From Siphlonurus alternatus (lineage: Eukaryota; Arthropoda; Insecta; Ephemeroptera; Siphlonuridae), in assembly GCA_949825025.1 (NCBI GenBank), contig OX463780.1, positions 19,441,480-19,505,479 of the forward strand: 64,000 nucleotides of DNA. Direction: 5' to 3'. The notes under the pieces were generated by a model, which was given only the letters and a program-made list of their open reading frames with translations, searched no databases and had not been told where the DNA came from. Numbering within the stretch: the stretch's first letter is position 1; each line of letters starts with the position of its first letter. The position numbers were made by a program, and so were the translations under genes. Of this stretch, positions 62,464-64,000 are shown piece after piece.

Positions 62464-63728
62464 TGAAGTATGCTCAAAAAATGGTTCTCGTACCTGCAGA
62501 GGCTGCAAATGCGCTGACAGATGCAGGTAACATGTCACGAGAAATATCAGCCTCTCCAGCAAATGCCTTGGCCAAGATGAACGATGACATGACTTCTGTA
62601 CTCAGCAAGAACATACCTGACAGAGAAAAGTGGTTACGGTATATACGATTACTGCGGCGCGTTCTAACAATGTCAGAAGCTCTACGAAAGCCCATTCGTC
62701 TGCTCATTAGCAACGCCGATGATGACCTTCTGGAAAATGAGAAAACTAGGCGCGAAACGTCGGCACCTGGCAAACTATCTCATGAGGACGGCAGCGATTA
62801 TGACGACGATGATGACAACATGATAGGATTCGAAGAACTTAATATTCCATATATTGGCGGCAATAACGATGCAGATTTTGACACTGCTGCACAGAAGCCT
62901 ATAGCCTCCCAGAAGCCCATAAAGCACGAGTCAGTGGGGCAGCCCGTAAGAGCTTTTCGTCGAAAGCGCAAGGGAGCATGGATCGAGTCAGATGATGACG
63001 ATTTTCTCCCCGTCAAGTACCGAGTCGCTTCTAATGAGCCTGAAAAAGACGAAAGATTAGCATCAGCATTGACGCGTCTGGAAGATCGCCATGAAAAGGC
63101 AAAGCAGGCGGGCATCAAAGCAAAAAAACAACGAGTCCACCCGGCAGGCCTTCCCGACATCCCCTATCCGAAATCACTCAAGCGAAAAGCACCAGACAGG
63201 GAAGGCTTAGCAGCAGCCGCAGAAGAACCAAAAATTAAACACAAGCGCGTAATTCCCGAGAAACTGAAACGACTCATTGCTGCGCGTAAGAACATAACAT
63301 CCCCAAAAAAAGGCCAGGCTCGGGCCGAGGCCCAAGCCAAGCCTCTGCTCAAGCGCCCGCTTGGCCAAGCGGGGGCCTTGGCGCGCGCCAGGCCTGGCCA
63401 AGCGTACGCCAGGCTTGGCTCCGCGGAGGCCTGGCACCCGCGCGCGACGGTCCGCACGCCAGAGTCCGGAGACGGCGGCCTTGGCGGCAGCTCGCGAACG
63501 TCGTCGACGTCAAAGAGGTCGTACCTGAAGGAAGCCGAGAGGAGCCCCGACGCGCAGGGTGACAAGCGGCCGACGAAGCGGAAGGAGGCCAGTGCTCGTG
63601 CGGACGTCACGGCGGCCGGTAGGAGACTCGCGAAGCTGCCCCTCGAGTCGGACAGGACGGCCAAGAGACGAAAAATAGATCCGTCGCTCGTGGGTAAGCA
63701 TTGGGACACATTCAACTTTCTCTTCTGA
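62463..63728 (+). CDS. Polinton charged protein with KMVLVP-type N-terminus
   Basis: 421 residues. The start at 62463 overlaps the previous stop; the same frame extends further upstream, but that part is the shadow of the preceding gene. The first 85 residues are well ordered (KYAQKMVLVPAEA, then LRRVLTMSEALRKP) and resemble a protein usually found in Polinton-like elements after the core-like gene. Function is unknown; a minor virion component is a guess. Residues about 115-175 are acidic (DYDDDDDN), 175-290 are mixed charged with a repeated QKPI, and about 280-330 hold basic clusters. About 320-360 are Ala/Arg/Pro-rich, encoded by a GC-rich tandem-like stretch (63305-63440). The extreme C-terminus, GKHWDTF, looks conserved. 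It is open throughout. Confidence 0.7.
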   Translation: MKYAQKMVLVPAEAANALTDAGNMSREISASPANALAKMNDDMTSVLSKNIPDREKWLRYIRLLRRVLTMSEALRKPIRLLISNADDDLLENEKTRRETSAPGKLSHEDGSDYDDDDDNMIGFEELNIPYIGGNNDADFDTAAQKPIASQKPIKHESVGQPVRAFRRKRKGAWIESDDDDFLPVKYRVASNEPEKDERLASALTRLEDRHEKAKQAGIKAKKQRVHPAGLPDIPYPKSLKRKAPDREGLAAAAEEPKIKHKRVIPEKLKRLIAARKNITSPKKGQARAEAQAKPLLKRPLGQAGALARARPGQAYARLGSAEAWHPRATVRTPESGDGGLGGSSRTSSTSKRSYLKEAERSPDAQGDKRPTKRKEASARADVTAAGRRLAKLPLESDRTAKRRKIDPSLVGKHWDTFNFLF

Positions 63729-63807
63729 GCATCGCCGACGGGCCCTGCTTGCCCTCTTCGATTCTTCTCACTTCTCTCGTCTTTTTTTTTTTTTTTTTTT
63801 CCTGGCG

Positions 63808-63815
63808 TATATAAG
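63808..63815 (+). promoter_or_regulatory. TATA box upstream of the integrase start
   Basis: TATATAAG lies 42-49 bp before the integrase ATG at 63857, just after a T-run of about 20 bases. Spacing to the ATG is short but workable for a compact viral-type leader. Confidence 0.4.
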
Positions 63816-63856
63816 TGACTGGTCAAGGTGCAATTGCCTAACTGTTGACGAGGCAG

Positions 63857-64000
63857 ATGGAAACGAAGCTGAAAAAAATATACTACAATCTGGAGCATCC
63901 AGCAGGTTATTCGAGTGTGGAAAAATTATGGAACGCAACGGCCGGGAAGTACAGTCGGAGAGACATTGCTTCGTAGCTCGCTTCGCAAGAAACATACACG
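63857..64000 (+). pseudogene. Polinton integrase, N-terminus, interrupted by in-frame TAG
   Basis: The ATG at 63857 opens a frame whose first 39 residues contain KKIYYNLEHPAGYSSVEKLW, the characteristic N-terminus of Polinton/adintovirus retroviral-type integrases. At 63974-63976 the frame meets TAG. The eight codons after it (LASQETYT) continue the family pattern in the same frame, so the stop is a point change inside the gene and not its end; relatives usually have a tryptophan there. The catalytic DDE core would lie beyond the window edge. Read-through, RNA editing or a sequencing error are the alternatives to inactivation. Confidence 0.82.

Larger units (their letters stand above)
60876..64000 (+). 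mobile_element. Polinton/Maverick (adintovirus-like) element, partial
   Basis: Five plus-strand genes lie within 3.1 kb: the C-terminus of a protein-primed family B DNA polymerase, an FtsK/A32-like packaging ATPase, a small basic core-like protein, a long charged protein, and the start of an integrase. This combination is characteristic of Polintons and the related adintoviruses. The left end cuts into the polymerase gene and no terminal inverted repeat is seen, so the element is truncated there. It continues past the window on the right. No capsid or adenain-type protease gene is visible here. The truncated polymerase and the broken integrase indicate a decaying, probably immobile copy. It lies downstream of the kinase exon and probably in its intron. 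Confidence 0.87.

Noticed and set aside
63164..63898. 244-codon minus-strand open frame opposite the Polinton charged protein
   Set aside because: It is the antisense shadow of a GC-rich coding region and matches no known protein type.

Overview
This is AT-rich eukaryotic DNA, best explained as an invertebrate animal genome and probably an arthropod. The evidence is intron-containing genes with clear animal orthologues (MBOAT7, CTNNBL1, a NEK6/7-type kinase), long pure (CT)n and (AT)n microsatellites, many fold-back/MITE elements, a 5S-rRNA-derived SINE, a LINE fragment and a Polinton/Maverick-type element. The species cannot be fixed from the sequence. All gene models come from reading exon frames and splice sites by eye; no alignment or transcript was available.

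Region 1 to about 40 kb is a gene-poor, AT-rich stretch. It holds scattered GC-richer islands, microsatellites and several palindromic mobile elements. The most striking is an imperfect palindrome of about 3.8 kb (18086-21857) centred near 19487, with two smaller TTAA-flanked fold-back elements nested in its right arm. A third copy of one of these families lies at 38263-38643. Other elements are a 5S-derived SINE (about 29151-29551), a short hAT-like MITE (29677-29855) and a fold-back of about 0.9 kb (30396-31312). A possible terminal exon of an unknown minus-strand gene lies at 34927-35174.

Region 40-50.5 kb holds two intact housekeeping genes head to head. MBOAT7 (lysophosphatidylinositol acyltransferase) is on the minus strand with 8 coding exons and 456 residues. 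CTNNBL1 (a spliceosome-associated armadillo-like protein) is on the plus strand with 11 coding exons and 579 residues. Their start codons are 90 bp apart, so a compact bidirectional promoter is likely. The last CTNNBL1 intron has a GC donor, and the intron 8 donor is duplicated in tandem.

Region 50.5-60.9 kb holds a 5'-truncated LINE with reverse-transcriptase motifs, a fold-back carrying paired TGACGTCA sites, and the start of a NEK6/7-type kinase gene on the plus strand. In the kinase model the initiator ATG is the last codon of exon 1 and the kinase domain begins in exon 2. No later kinase exon is visible.

Region 60.9-64 kb is a Polinton/Maverick (adintovirus-like) element on the plus strand, probably inside the kinase intron. 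It contains the truncated C-terminus of a protein-primed PolB, a packaging-type ATPase, a small basic core-like protein with a hydrophobic tail, a long charged protein, and the start of an integrase that is broken by an in-frame TAG.
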